Below are positions 26,066-35,046 of a stretch of DNA of 54,181 bases, piece by piece (within the stretch, counting starts at the first letter, position 1; the number at the start of each line of letters is the position of its first letter). The notes beneath the pieces were generated by a model. It did no database searches, was not told the origin of the DNA, and was given only the letters and a program-made list of their open reading frames with translations. Made by a program: the position numbers and the translations under genes. Origin of the DNA: an uncultured SAR116 cluster alpha proteobacterium. GTDB lineage: Bacteria; Pseudomonadota; Alphaproteobacteria; Puniceispirillales; Puniceispirillaceae. The DNA is taken from NCBI GenBank assembly GCA_902625725.1, contig CACOCY010000014.1:1-54181 (forward strand), written 5' to 3'.

Positions 26066-29000
26066 TTAAGCAAAACTGATTGCTTCTATGTCTATAACTT
26101 TACCTTGATATGTTCCTTCATCATAATTCAAATTAAAATCAATATGTGCGAAATGACCACTTATTTCGTTAAGCGGTATGAACGTTTTTATGAGTTTTGA
26201 GTGGCCCAACCTGAAATCCGAAACTAATTTGCCATTTACAAAAATTTTCACAAATACTGGGAAATTTACTTCGTGCTTCTTCGCAATTAAGAAAACAAGA
26301 TGCTTCTCGTCACCTTTTTTTCTTTTGGATACATCCAAAATAAGTGTGGACTGCTTCTGTATAAGATAAATTTTTTCGTCCGTCACATCTAAACCAACAA
26401 AACCAAAGCGACTCTGGTCGGCAAAATCTATCAAACTTGGGAATTCTATTTTGTTATCGTACTTATCTTTGATTAATTGCGTAAAGTCAGGTCTTGCTTC
26501 TATGCATATTTCACCGTTTTTGTTATGTAAAACACCAAAAAATTTTTTTTCTCCCACAGTTATCTTCAAATGAAATTCGAAGTCATCTTTTATTAACGAA
26601 TCATGAAGAAAGATATACTCAATTCTTTGGCTTACCCATCTCAAGTTTTGGCCTCTATTTAATAGCCAAATATCAACTGGTTCAAATTTCTCCGCTAGGT
26701 TTTGATAAAAACTATACTCTACTGGGTTATTCGGAACAAAAGAACCATCCTCGGATTCACATATTTCTTTTATTAAAATTGGGAGAATTTTTCCATTGCT
26801 TTTGTCAAGAGTTTGAAATTTTCCAAAAGAAACAACGCTCAAAGCACTCATATTACCCTGAGATTTCCGAATTATTTGGTTTTTAAACTTTAGGCCATAG
26901 AGGTCATGCTCTACGACAGAAGATATCTTTGTATCCCCAATATAGGCAGCAATGTTTAAAAATCTTACTCCTAAAATTAACCTTTCCATAGGGATATCTA
27001 ATCTCAGAAAAATCTCTTTGTTAGGCAGGATTACAAAAGGTGCTGAAAGCACTATGTCACTATCTTCGACTTTTAAATCGCTGAATTCTATGAGACTGCA
27101 AACTATTTTGAATTCATAATCAACCATGAATAATTTATTACTTAGTATGCAATTCTTAGAATTATTTATGACTTTAAGACTAAAAACCAAAGTATTTTCA
27201 GAGGCATCAAAACGAGGTGTTGGGTCGAATTCTAAAGACACTTTGATATTAGTTAAGTCTTGAAATTTGCTAAACTCATTATCTATCTCCCGTTCATTTA
27301 TCTTAAAATTATATTTTTCAGGGGAATGTTTTTTGTAGCAATTATTTGACCAGACAAGTCCCATTAATTCCTCTGATGCTTCTGACCAACTTCTAGTTTT
27401 ACTTGGATAATTTAATTTAAAGGCATCGGATTTAATTAACAATTTTCGGATAATTTTTTTCAAACTATCAGGACTATTTTTCTCGTAAAAAATGGGGTTT
27501 GAAGAATATTGAGAAATTTCCCTAAATATTTCTATATCATTTAATATAATCTGCTTTCCAGTTTTTGAATATTCTATAATTGGCAATCCAAAACCCTCAG
27601 AAAAAGAGGACATTATAAGCCCATCACTCGCTTCAAATGCGGCCATTAATCCTCTATCTGACAATCCTCTTTTCCAAAATAAATTTTTATTAAAAAGTGG
27701 ATGACCCAGAATTTCATGTTTTACAATATTATTGCCCCAGCCATATTCTCCGATCAGAAGCAAATTTACATCTTTATTTTTAAGCCATATAGAATTGAAT
27801 GTATTTAAAACGTTTACGTGGCCTTTTCTTGGTTCAATGGTGCCGAGCATCAAAAAAGTTACTTGATCTTTTCGATATTCCAACTCATTTACGTTCGACG
27901 AAAATTCAGTGAAATTAGAGCCGTGATGTAAATAGTAAATCTTTATTTCTTTATCAAAAGATAATTCAGCAATGATATCATATACTTCATTTGCAATAGT
28001 TTTACTTGGAGTTATTATTCCTGTGGCCTTTGATAACACAAAATTAAACCATTTTGAAAATACCAAAGGCATGTTTTTTGAGGTGAAAGCAGGATTTATT
28101 AAAGGTTCGAGATCATGAACCCCGAATATAATTTCATTTCCTAAAATAGACTGCTCTAAAATGAACTCTTCTTGCTCATGAAAATTTTCCCAAGTGCTGT
28201 CGTATAAGACCAAAACATCATTTCTTTTAGGCAGTATTATATTCTCCGGAAACAGTTGAATATTATCAGGACTTACTTCATCCACCCTATAGGCATGCCT
28301 TTGACGGAAAAAACATTTTACAACTTCAATTTTGTCATCGATGAAAGGTAGGCTTTTAGCGTATTGATGTATTACCCGTTGAATACCTGTTTTCGCTTCA
28401 GATAAAATTGTATTTGTAACGTCAAAAATTAGTCTAGGTCTATCCGTTATGGTATCAATTGCTGTAACTTTCTGAGAAGATGCCTTATTTTTTACATTGT
28501 TAAAAACTTCTAAAAAATTTCTTGAGACCTTATTCCACTCAAAATTTTGAATTTGTATATTTCCATTTTCAATAAATTTATTTGCATATTTTTTTGATGC
28601 CATAACCCTATGAATTATAGATAACATCTCTACTGAATTGCCGTTTTCGAACAATAGATCATCATTTGCAACAACTTCGCTTGAACCACCGTTATTTGCA
28701 GAGATATATGGGACCTGACTAGCGAAGGCCTCTAGAGCGCCCAAACCAAATCCTTCCATAACTGAAGGTTGAATTACTGCGGTTGCTTTTTTGTGTAACG
28801 AAACAAGTTTTTTATCATCAACCCAACCAAAAGAAAAAAGTTTAGATCGCTTTCCTGCATGCCTTTCCATCATATCCGAATAACGTTTTACTACATTTTC
28901 GGAACTCGAGCCCACTAAGACCAAACTGAGGTGCTCTCGAAATATTTCAGAACTACTTAGAGTTCTTATCAACCAGGCGATATTTTTTCTCTTATCAACC

Positions 29001-29686
29001 CCCCCTACATATAAGATGTAGCGACCTAAATAATTTAGATCCTCGCCATTCTCTGGACTATATGACTTTAAAGATTCAGCAAAATCAAAAGAGAGTCCTG
29101 CTCCAATGGTAGAACAATTATTCTTTTTAAAGATATTTTGATATTCACTATTACAAAAATCGCTCAAAGTTATAATATGTGTGTAAGTCTGATACGTTCT
29201 AAGTCTTCTAATGTAGGTTTCTTTTATTTTCTGATTTGTTAAATAAGTGCTAGGGAATCTTAATGGAATAGCGTCATGGAATATTGCTAAAGAAGGTATT
29301 TTAATTAAGGTCGCATCCGAAATTGGGACTGCCAAACTATCACTTCCTTCAAATGGGCTAGGATTGAGAAAACAATCTCCCCCTAAAGAGTTAATTTTTT
29401 CACAAAGAATTTTCTCATCTACTTTTCTTTCCGAATTCCAACCTTTCTGATTCTCATGAGAAGCGGATAAACCACAATAATAATCAATTTTGCAACCGGG
29501 CAAATCATTTATCAATTTCTGACGAGCATAAATTAATGGTGCTGGAATATTTGCGTTCAAGCATATCACTAATTCCAAATTAGGAATATTTGTAGTTAAC
29601 GCTTTTAAAAGATCAAAAGTATACCTTCCTATACCTCTTAGAGCACTTAGGGTTTGAAAACATTGACCATCTATTATGAGTTTCAT
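26066..29686 (-). CDS. Tandem two-domain family 4 glycosyltransferase with C-terminal extension
   Basis: A 1206-residue chain with two complete GT-B glycosyltransferase units. The first (about residues 1-400) has IDGQCFQTLSALRGIGRYTF, YILYVGGVDKRKNIAWLIR and the donor-binding EGFGLGALE (E-x7-E). The second (about 415-790) has FDVTNTILSEAKTGIQRVI, FLMLGTIEPRKGHVNVL and EGFGLPIIE. Residues 800-1206 are unlike glycosyltransferases: predicted beta-rich, with a first part (LVFSLKVINNSKN) reminiscent of the Wzt-type carbohydrate-binding sandwich and a second part rich in aromatic residues and beta strands. No membrane segment. It could add two sugars in succession, with the C-terminal part holding the acceptor. 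It is flanked by two sulfotransferase genes. The gene is AT-rich. Domain calls 1 and 2 are firm, the C-terminal assignment weak. Confidence 0.85.
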   Translation of the reverse strand: MKLIIDGQCFQTLSALRGIGRYTFDLLKALTTNIPNLELVICLNANIPAPLIYARQKLINDLPGCKIDYYCGLSASHENQKGWNSERKVDEKILCEKINSLGGDCFLNPSPFEGSDSLAVPISDATLIKIPSLAIFHDAIPLRFPSTYLTNQKIKETYIRRLRTYQTYTHIITLSDFCNSEYQNIFKKNNCSTIGAGLSFDFAESLKSYSPENGEDLNYLGRYILYVGGVDKRKNIAWLIRTLSSSEIFREHLSLVLVGSSSENVVKRYSDMMERHAGKRSKLFSFGWVDDKKLVSLHKKATAVIQPSVMEGFGLGALEAFASQVPYISANNGGSSEVVANDDLLFENGNSVEMLSIIHRVMASKKYANKFIENGNIQIQNFEWNKVSRNFLEVFNNVKNKASSQKVTAIDTITDRPRLIFDVTNTILSEAKTGIQRVIHQYAKSLPFIDDKIEVVKCFFRQRHAYRVDEVSPDNIQLFPENIILPKRNDVLVLYDSTWENFHEQEEFILEQSILGNEIIFGVHDLEPLINPAFTSKNMPLVFSKWFNFVLSKATGIITPSKTIANEVYDIIAELSFDKEIKIYYLHHGSNFTEFSSNVNELEYRKDQVTFLMLGTIEPRKGHVNVLNTFNSIWLKNKDVNLLLIGEYGWGNNIVKHEILGHPLFNKNLFWKRGLSDRGLMAAFEASDGLIMSSFSEGFGLPIIEYSKTGKQIILNDIEIFREISQYSSNPIFYEKNSPDSLKKIIRKLLIKSDAFKLNYPSKTRSWSEASEELMGLVWSNNCYKKHSPEKYNFKINEREIDNEFSKFQDLTNIKVSLEFDPTPRFDASENTLVFSLKVINNSKNCILSNKLFMVDYEFKIVCSLIEFSDLKVEDSDIVLSAPFVILPNKEIFLRLDIPMERLILGVRFLNIAAYIGDTKISSVVEHDLYGLKFKNQIIRKSQGNMSALSVVSFGKFQTLDKSNGKILPILIKEICESEDGSFVPNNPVEYSFYQNLAEKFEPVDIWLLNRGQNLRWVSQRIEYIFLHDSLIKDDFEFHLKITVGEKKFFGVLHNKNGEICIEARPDFTQLIKDKYDNKIEFPSLIDFADQSRFGFVGLDVTDEKIYLIQKQSTLILDVSKRKKGDEKHLVFLIAKKHEVNFPVFVKIFVNGKLVSDFRLGHSKLIKTFIPLNEISGHFAHIDFNLNYDEGTYQGKVIDIEAISFA

Positions 29687-29734
29687 CTTTTAACCATTAG
29701 AAAATTTTGAGCAAATAATATATCATCTTAAATT

Positions 29735-30448
29735 ATGACTATTATCTCAAAAAGTAAAAATTTTATTTTTATTCACATTAGAAAATGTGGGGGAACCTCT
29801 TTCGAACAATCATATCAAAAACACACTAAATGGAATGATCTGGTAATTGGGTCCAGTAAAGAAGGTGAAATTCTTCAACCAATTTATGACAAACTTCATG
29901 GTCTTCATAAACACAACACCGCCTTTGAAATAAAAAATATTCTTGGTGAGGAACATTTTAACGAATACTGGAGATTTGCCCTGGTAAGACATCCTCAGAA
30001 ATTAATAGAATCCTTTTACAAATGGTCTAGGACTCTTGTCATACAGAAATCACAAAATGATGAGGAAGTACAAAATCGATGGCGCAAGAATCTTTTAAAG
30101 GGTGCAGCCGATTTGGATTTTCTCAATTGGGGGCCCATAAAATCTTTTTTGTTAACAACTTCATTTTCTGAATTTGTTAATAAGGCAGTTTCAGAAAACC
30201 TTATTCAAGGAAGCCAAACAAGTTTCTTACTTAGTGATAAAAACGAACCCCTTGTGAACAATTGGTATAAATTAGAAAATATTAGTATCTTCTGGGAGGA
30301 TTTTGGTAAAAAAACGGAAATGAGAATTGAACCACTTCACCGAAATAAAAGCATGCCAGTCACTTTAAAATGGGATAATAAAATGCGAGATATGGTATCT
30401 AATAGATACAGTTCAGATTATAAGTTCTTTTCGTACCAATTATATTAG
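29735..30448 (+). CDS. Putative PAPS-dependent sulfotransferase
   Basis: Sulfotransferase-like protein of 237 residues, cytoplasmic. The phosphosulfate-binding loop is FIFIHIRKCGGTSFEQSY (about residues 10-27), with RKCGGTS corresponding to the PKTAGTS-type loop, and the 3'-phosphate site is RFALVRHPQKLIESFYKWS (about residues 74-92). This is the usual Sulfotransfer_2 pattern, at the short end of its length range. It is the first gene of a + strand run with two GT4 enzymes (20 bp to the next), divergent from the 1206-residue transferase across 48 bp. It differs clearly from the other sulfotransferase in the window, so two different positions on the glycan may be sulfated. There is no convincing ribosome binding site before the ATG. 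Confidence 0.75.
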   Translation: MTIISKSKNFIFIHIRKCGGTSFEQSYQKHTKWNDLVIGSSKEGEILQPIYDKLHGLHKHNTAFEIKNILGEEHFNEYWRFALVRHPQKLIESFYKWSRTLVIQKSQNDEEVQNRWRKNLLKGAADLDFLNWGPIKSFLLTTSFSEFVNKAVSENLIQGSQTSFLLSDKNEPLVNNWYKLENISIFWEDFGKKTEMRIEPLHRNKSMPVTLKWDNKMRDMVSNRYSSDYKFFSYQLY

Positions 30449-30468
30449 TTCAATTAGTTTAAAAAAAT

Positions 30469-31599
30469 ATGAAAACCTATGATGTCATTTCTTTAAATTA
30501 TTATTCTTTAGAGCCCAACTCATCATCGGGAGGCCAAAGAAGATCCTATGCTTTAGTCCAACAAGTAATTAAATCAAATAAATCAATTCTTCTATTAGTC
30601 GTAGGTACGAGCAAAACTCCTATTATAAAATCAGAACCCATAAGCAATATTGTTCAATATTACATACCACCCATTGAATTGGACGAGGTAACGTTTCTTA
30701 ATTTCCAGAACAAATTCTCAGAAAAGGTTGGCATTGATACGACCCTCATATGGAGTAGTGAAAAAAATGACTTGCTTATGGAAATGATCCGAAAAAATAG
30801 CAGCCCTAGCACAAAATTAGTAGCGCAACACTTTTCTTTTTTTGAGCTAATCAAGCATTTTAATAATGATAAATATCTATTTACTCATAATCTAGAACAT
30901 AAGATAAAAAATGATGTTTGGACAAATAAAGAACTAAAAATTTTATTTAAAAGGAAAGAATTTGAATCATTCAATTACTTTAATAAAATCTTTGTTTGCT
31001 CTGAATTTGAAAAAAAAGAAATCCTGAAGCAAACTTCTTTGCCAGAAAATAATATTCTGATTGCCCCAAACGGGTCGAATTTCTCTTCCCAAGATGTAAA
31101 TTCAGATAAAAAATCAAATGATTTTGAATGCATTCTTTTAGCAACTAAATGGCCCTATAATGTAGAGGGGTTTCTGAACCTAACTAAGGAGTGTCCTCAG
31201 TTCTTCTCACAATTTAAGGTAAATGTCGTAGGAAGCATCAAAGATAAAGTCAAAACTATTACCGATAATAATAATATTCCTGTAACGTATCATGGTCAAA
31301 TCAATGACCAAAAAATCGAGACTATCGCACAAAATTGCAAATTTGCAATAAACCCATCATTCGGTGGAGCAGGCACCAATGTTAAAAACTCTGACTATCT
31401 TGCACTAGGTTTGCCTGTGCTATGTACGGATTCAAGCAAACGTGGATATGAAAAGTATTCTGGATTCGTAGTTTCCTTGCCTTACAGTGAGTGGAGTTCG
31501 ATAACTCCCGAAAGATTTGTAAGTATTCCAAAAAATATAAGACAATCTGTAAGCTGGGATGCGACGTTAAGTGAATTCAAAAACGAAATATTTAGTTAA
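30469..31599 (+). CDS. Glycosyltransferase, GT4-like
   Basis: GT-B fold glycosyltransferase of 376 residues, cytoplasmic. The N-terminal half has the Gly-rich acceptor-side loop NSSSGGQRRSYAL (about residues 18-30). The C-terminal half has LIAPNGSNF, a domain start CILLATKWPYNVEGFLNL, then AINPSFGGAGTNVKNSDYLALGLPVLCT; the GAGTNVKxxDYLA sequence stands where most GT4 enzymes have E-x7-E, a known variant of the donor site. Twenty bp follow the sulfotransferase and 4 bp precede the next transferase, so the three genes form one operon. Donor and acceptor are unknown. The gene is markedly AT-rich. Confidence 0.83.
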   Translation: MKTYDVISLNYYSLEPNSSSGGQRRSYALVQQVIKSNKSILLLVVGTSKTPIIKSEPISNIVQYYIPPIELDEVTFLNFQNKFSEKVGIDTTLIWSSEKNDLLMEMIRKNSSPSTKLVAQHFSFFELIKHFNNDKYLFTHNLEHKIKNDVWTNKELKILFKRKEFESFNYFNKIFVCSEFEKKEILKQTSLPENNILIAPNGSNFSSQDVNSDKKSNDFECILLATKWPYNVEGFLNLTKECPQFFSQFKVNVVGSIKDKVKTITDNNNIPVTYHGQINDQKIETIAQNCKFAINPSFGGAGTNVKNSDYLALGLPVLCTDSSKRGYEKYSGFVVSLPYSEWSSITPERFVSIPKNIRQSVSWDATLSEFKNEIFS

Positions 31600-31603
31600 C
31601 TCG

Positions 31604-33235
31604 ATGACTAATTTTTGTTTTCTTACCTACAAATACACTTCTCCAAATACCGGAGGTGGGGAATTATATTTAGAAAATTTAGCCAACGAATTAATAAAAA
31701 AAGGACACCAAGTCACCATCTGTTTCCCAGTATATACTGGCACTGAAAAAATTAACAGATTTGCAACAAAATTATCAAATGAAACAAAAAACACACTTAT
31801 CAACAAAACTTATGAAAATTCCATTTCATTGGTATCGTTTGCCCCTAATACAAATAAAGACCTGCGCTTAAAGAGTTCCCAATACGATAAATTTCAATAT
31901 TTTAAATTTCGAGATAATATAGAAAGCTCAAAGTATGTTTTTCTTGGATATGGTGTACAAAACATTAAAACTATAAATGATGTTCCTGTATTAATTTGCG
32001 ACCTAGAATTTTTAATACATGTTCCTGCGTCCACAGAGTTAAAGCTTAGTTTTCTTAATTTGAAGAATAACGTGGACATTAATTGTTTAGATATTGATCG
32101 AAAATATAAAAGCAAATACAAATTGACACCTAATCTTTCAAATATGATTATCAAAAGCGAAACAATTGCTAGAGAACTTATATTTTCTATCGACGCAACC
32201 GAAGAAATTAACCTAAGCACTAAAAATATTTCTCTAACTTTGGAAGCCAAAAATGATGGTCGTTTTGAGCCAATAAAATACTTGAGTTATGAAGCTTTAA
32301 TCAAAACAGAAAACTATAAGAAAAGATGGGCAGAAAAGACTCCCTCTATTTTACCCTTGCGAGCACCAGGCTCCAATAAATTTGAAAACTGGCTACAGAA
32401 GAATTATGATTGTTTTGATGAATTTGTAATTCATGGATGTACATTCGCCTGTTGTCTTGATTACTCCAATATGTTGAAAAAACTTGGATTAAATTATAAT
32501 ACAATTCCTCACTTTCATCCTGAAGATAAATTCTATTTCGACAGGGGAATTTATGATATTTTCAACAACGCCAAATTAAATTTTATCTTTAATGAAGAGC
32601 AGAAGCGTACATTAAAAGAAGCCCATTTAAATGAAGTTAAGATAATAAATGGAGGTGGCATACAAACATCTGATAAATATCAGATTCATAAGAGTGATAT
32701 TCGAGCGTTTAACAAAGGACACTCTTTACCAGATAATTTTTTTCTTTGGGTAGGTCGAAACTCGGGGAAAAAACAACTTCAGCAGCTTGTGGAAGCTTTT
32801 TGCCAAATTAAAGAGAGCGAAGCAAAATTAGTTCTTGTCTCACCCGACAAATTGGATAGCTTTTGCGGAAAAAATAATATTCATATTTTTGGATATGCTC
32901 ATCCCGAAGAACTCGAAATTTTATATACGCTTTGTAAAGCCACTATCAGTGTTGGATTGAGTGAGAGTTTTGGTCTTACAATAATTGAATCATATAAATA
33001 TGGAAAACCAGTTATAGCATGGAAAAAAACATCTTCCTATAGAGAACTTGTCGAAGAGAATAAGACTGGAGTTTTACTAGATAACTTTAGTCAACTGCCA
33101 GAAGCTATTGATATGATTATTAAGAAGCCACATCTTTTTTACAGTAATAAGGAGCTTATTAAAATTTCTTCACAATATAGTTGGGAAAAGTTGTGCGCAG
33201 AGTTCATAAAGGCGGCAAGTAATCAGAGTTTTTGA
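31604..33235 (+). CDS. Family 4 glycosyltransferase with central insertion
   Basis: GT-B glycosyltransferase of 543 residues, larger than the usual 350-400. The N-terminal part has the acceptor loop SPNTGGGELYLENLANELIK (about residues 11-30). A C-terminal GT4 domain has FFLWVGRNSGKKQLQQLVEA and the donor site SESFGLTIIESYKYGKPV (E-x7-E). Between them, residues 85-230 form an insertion rich in strands with LTPNLSNMIIKSE and INLSTKNISLTLEA, perhaps an added beta domain that binds the growing chain. I chose the ATG at 31604, five bases after the upstream stop; the longer reading frame opens with a GTG inside the previous gene and adds a stretch with no homology signal. Likely last gene of the sulfotransferase-GT4-GT4 operon. 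Confidence 0.83.
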   Translation: MTNFCFLTYKYTSPNTGGGELYLENLANELIKKGHQVTICFPVYTGTEKINRFATKLSNETKNTLINKTYENSISLVSFAPNTNKDLRLKSSQYDKFQYFKFRDNIESSKYVFLGYGVQNIKTINDVPVLICDLEFLIHVPASTELKLSFLNLKNNVDINCLDIDRKYKSKYKLTPNLSNMIIKSETIARELIFSIDATEEINLSTKNISLTLEAKNDGRFEPIKYLSYEALIKTENYKKRWAEKTPSILPLRAPGSNKFENWLQKNYDCFDEFVIHGCTFACCLDYSNMLKKLGLNYNTIPHFHPEDKFYFDRGIYDIFNNAKLNFIFNEEQKRTLKEAHLNEVKIINGGGIQTSDKYQIHKSDIRAFNKGHSLPDNFFLWVGRNSGKKQLQQLVEAFCQIKESEAKLVLVSPDKLDSFCGKNNIHIFGYAHPEELEILYTLCKATISVGLSESFGLTIIESYKYGKPVIAWKKTSSYRELVEENKTGVLLDNFSQLPEAIDMIIKKPHLFYSNKELIKISSQYSWEKLCAEFIKAASNQSF

Positions 33236-33340
33236 TACAAAATTTTACTAGAATTGAATTATAAAAAATAAAATTTCAAACTAATTTCAATTTAATCGCT
33301 TTATAAGTAATCAATCACCTGATAACAATATATACAAAAA

Positions 33341-34519
33341 ATGAAATACAAATTTATCATATTATCAAAACAAAGAAATGAGGGGCTTTACCTTCTAGAT
33401 TGGGTTTGTTGGCATAAAGGAATTGGTATTGATAAAATCCATATTGTCTCGAATGATTGCTCAGACTATTCTAATATAATGCTTGATACATTAAGTGAAG
33501 AAGTAACCAACATTTATCATATCGATGTAACTGATGAGCCCCTTGATGGAAGAAGCGTTGGACAACGCACCACCTCCAAACTCAATGAGCTCGTTTTAAA
33601 CAACCGGGATAGCTTTGCCATCACGCTAGATGTTGATGAATATATTTGCTTCAGGGACCCTATGATAACAGATATTTCTTCCATTAACTTTGCCGAGGAT
33701 AAAAGCTATCATCTCCCTTGGCTTAACTGCATTCCCGAGGATGCGTTTAATAACTCCCAAGAACCACCATACCACCAAAGCACTAAAGCCATAACTAAGA
33801 ATAATAATGCCTTCCCGTATCTTAATGGCTATTCAGGAAAGCAGCTTCGCTATAATCAAGAAGGGGTGACCTTAGAGAATTTTCATCATTTTTCTGTTAA
33901 TGGTGAAGAAATCAAAAGAGGGGAAGAATCTGGAATATACCTAAAGCATTGCGTTACTAACTCGCTCGATGAATTCATGCTAAGGGGAGAAAGGGGTGAA
34001 GCTGCAACTTTTGCAAGTCAGGGCCAAAACATCGCTGAACGTGAGAAAAACGCCTATAAGTACGCGATAGACCTCTTCTTAATGTATATAAGCCAGGAGA
34101 CTACACCGAACATCCTCCCCAATAAGGCTATCGCTGACAAAGCAGCTGAGGTTAAGGCAGACCTTTTATCAAACCCAAAAATCAAAGCAGCTCAAGATAA
34201 AATTGATATATATTATAAGAGTAAATTTGCAAAAATAAAAAAGAGTTATGTTCCATCCATTTTTAGAAAATTGAATATCCAGCATATTGATGATTTGAAA
34301 ACAAAGGAGCTGGAAAAATTTAATAAACAATTTTTCTCCTCAAATTCAAAAAAACCCCATGATTTTTACGTTCTTATGAGCCTTGCCAATCTGTTTGAGA
34401 AAAATCACGAAAAAGCACGCCAATACGCAACAGAAGGGCTCATGGTTTATCCTTCTTTTAAACTTCTCTTAATGGCTCAATCCTCGATTTTACAAAATCC
34501 GTATTACGCGGTGCCATAA
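33341..34519 (+). CDS. Glycosyltransferase family 2-like (GT92/Glyco_tranf_2_4 type)
   Basis: A 392-residue cytoplasmic protein of the Glyco_tranf_2_4 type. The opening FIILSKQRNEGLYLLDWVCWHKGIGID and the SNDCSDYS turn are typical, and the metal-binding acidic motif is ITLDVDEYICF (about residues 92-102). A conserved HHFSVNGEEIKRG and LKHCVTNSLDEF region follows. The last 60 residues (DFYVLMSLANLFEKNHEKAR ... EGLMVYPSFKLLL) look like a pair of TPR-like helices. It is separated from the preceding GT4 by 105 bp and looks less AT-rich than the 26-33 kb block, so it may be a separate unit. It converges with the secretion operon, 7 bp away. Confidence 0.78.
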   Translation: MKYKFIILSKQRNEGLYLLDWVCWHKGIGIDKIHIVSNDCSDYSNIMLDTLSEEVTNIYHIDVTDEPLDGRSVGQRTTSKLNELVLNNRDSFAITLDVDEYICFRDPMITDISSINFAEDKSYHLPWLNCIPEDAFNNSQEPPYHQSTKAITKNNNAFPYLNGYSGKQLRYNQEGVTLENFHHFSVNGEEIKRGEESGIYLKHCVTNSLDEFMLRGERGEAATFASQGQNIAEREKNAYKYAIDLFLMYISQETTPNILPNKAIADKAAEVKADLLSNPKIKAAQDKIDIYYKSKFAKIKKSYVPSIFRKLNIQHIDDLKTKELEKFNKQFFSSNSKKPHDFYVLMSLANLFEKNHEKARQYATEGLMVYPSFKLLLMAQSSILQNPYYAVP

Positions 34520-34526
34520 GAAAAGA

Positions 34527-35030
34527 TTAATGAAGAGGGGCTGATAAGGGGGCGGCAGTGGGCTCCATATTGTCAAACCACTTAGCTTTACCTGCTATCA
34601 AATTGACCAAACTATGTACCTTAAGCATTAAATCAGGCTGAACATTTACGCTCACAGTCTTGCCTATTTTCAAAATAAATTGCATTTTATACATGGCTCC
34701 AACAAGCTCTACTTTAATCAGTGACACCACTTCAGGACCCTCTCCTATTGGAAATTCATTTCCCTTTATAAACTCGGGAGTTTGAGGTTTAGGTGCATCT
34801 TTCGAACTCTCCGATTTAAGTGTCTTACTTTCTTGTTTTTTTTCTATTTGTTTCTGAAGATCTTCTTGAATTTGCTCGCCTTGCTCTGTCTGTCTTGGTA
34901 ACACATCTAGCAACATATCAGTAGAACGTCGCGTTAACCAAAGCCGAAACTCCTTCAGATCCTTGGTATTAAAACGCAGTAAGATGCGGTCCTCAGCGGG
35001 GTCATAGTTTGCGCTAAATTGATTAATCAT
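34527..35030 (-). CDS. Small unrecognised protein at the end of the type I secretion operon
   Basis: A 167-residue predicted cytoplasmic protein; I do not know its function. Two conserved-looking parts flank a charged Lys/Glu/Gln/Ser linker (about residues 55-90): an N-terminal DRILLRFNTKDLKEFRLWLTRR and a C-terminal beta-rich GPEVVSLIKVELVGAMYKMQF with VNVQPDLMLKVHSLVNLI. The DRILLR...EFRLWLTRR pattern looks like a compact RNA-, protein- or ligand-binding unit, but this is only impression. It is 16 bp downstream of the HlyD-like adaptor and so is the last gene of the operon; a role in adhesin secretion or its control is suggested by position only. It ends 7 bp from the convergent glycosyltransferase gene. 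Confidence 0.75.
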   Translation of the reverse strand: MINQFSANYDPAEDRILLRFNTKDLKEFRLWLTRRSTDMLLDVLPRQTEQGEQIQEDLQKQIEKKQESKTLKSESSKDAPKPQTPEFIKGNEFPIGEGPEVVSLIKVELVGAMYKMQFILKIGKTVSVNVQPDLMLKVHSLVNLIAGKAKWFDNMEPTAAPLSAPLH

Positions 35031-35046
35031 ATTTAGTAAATCTCCA

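Noticed and set aside
31571-31603. GTG start for the 543-residue glycosyltransferase
   Set aside because: It would overlap the previous gene by 29 bp and add a non-homologous stretch; the ATG at 31604 gives the normal GT4 N-terminus right after the upstream stop.
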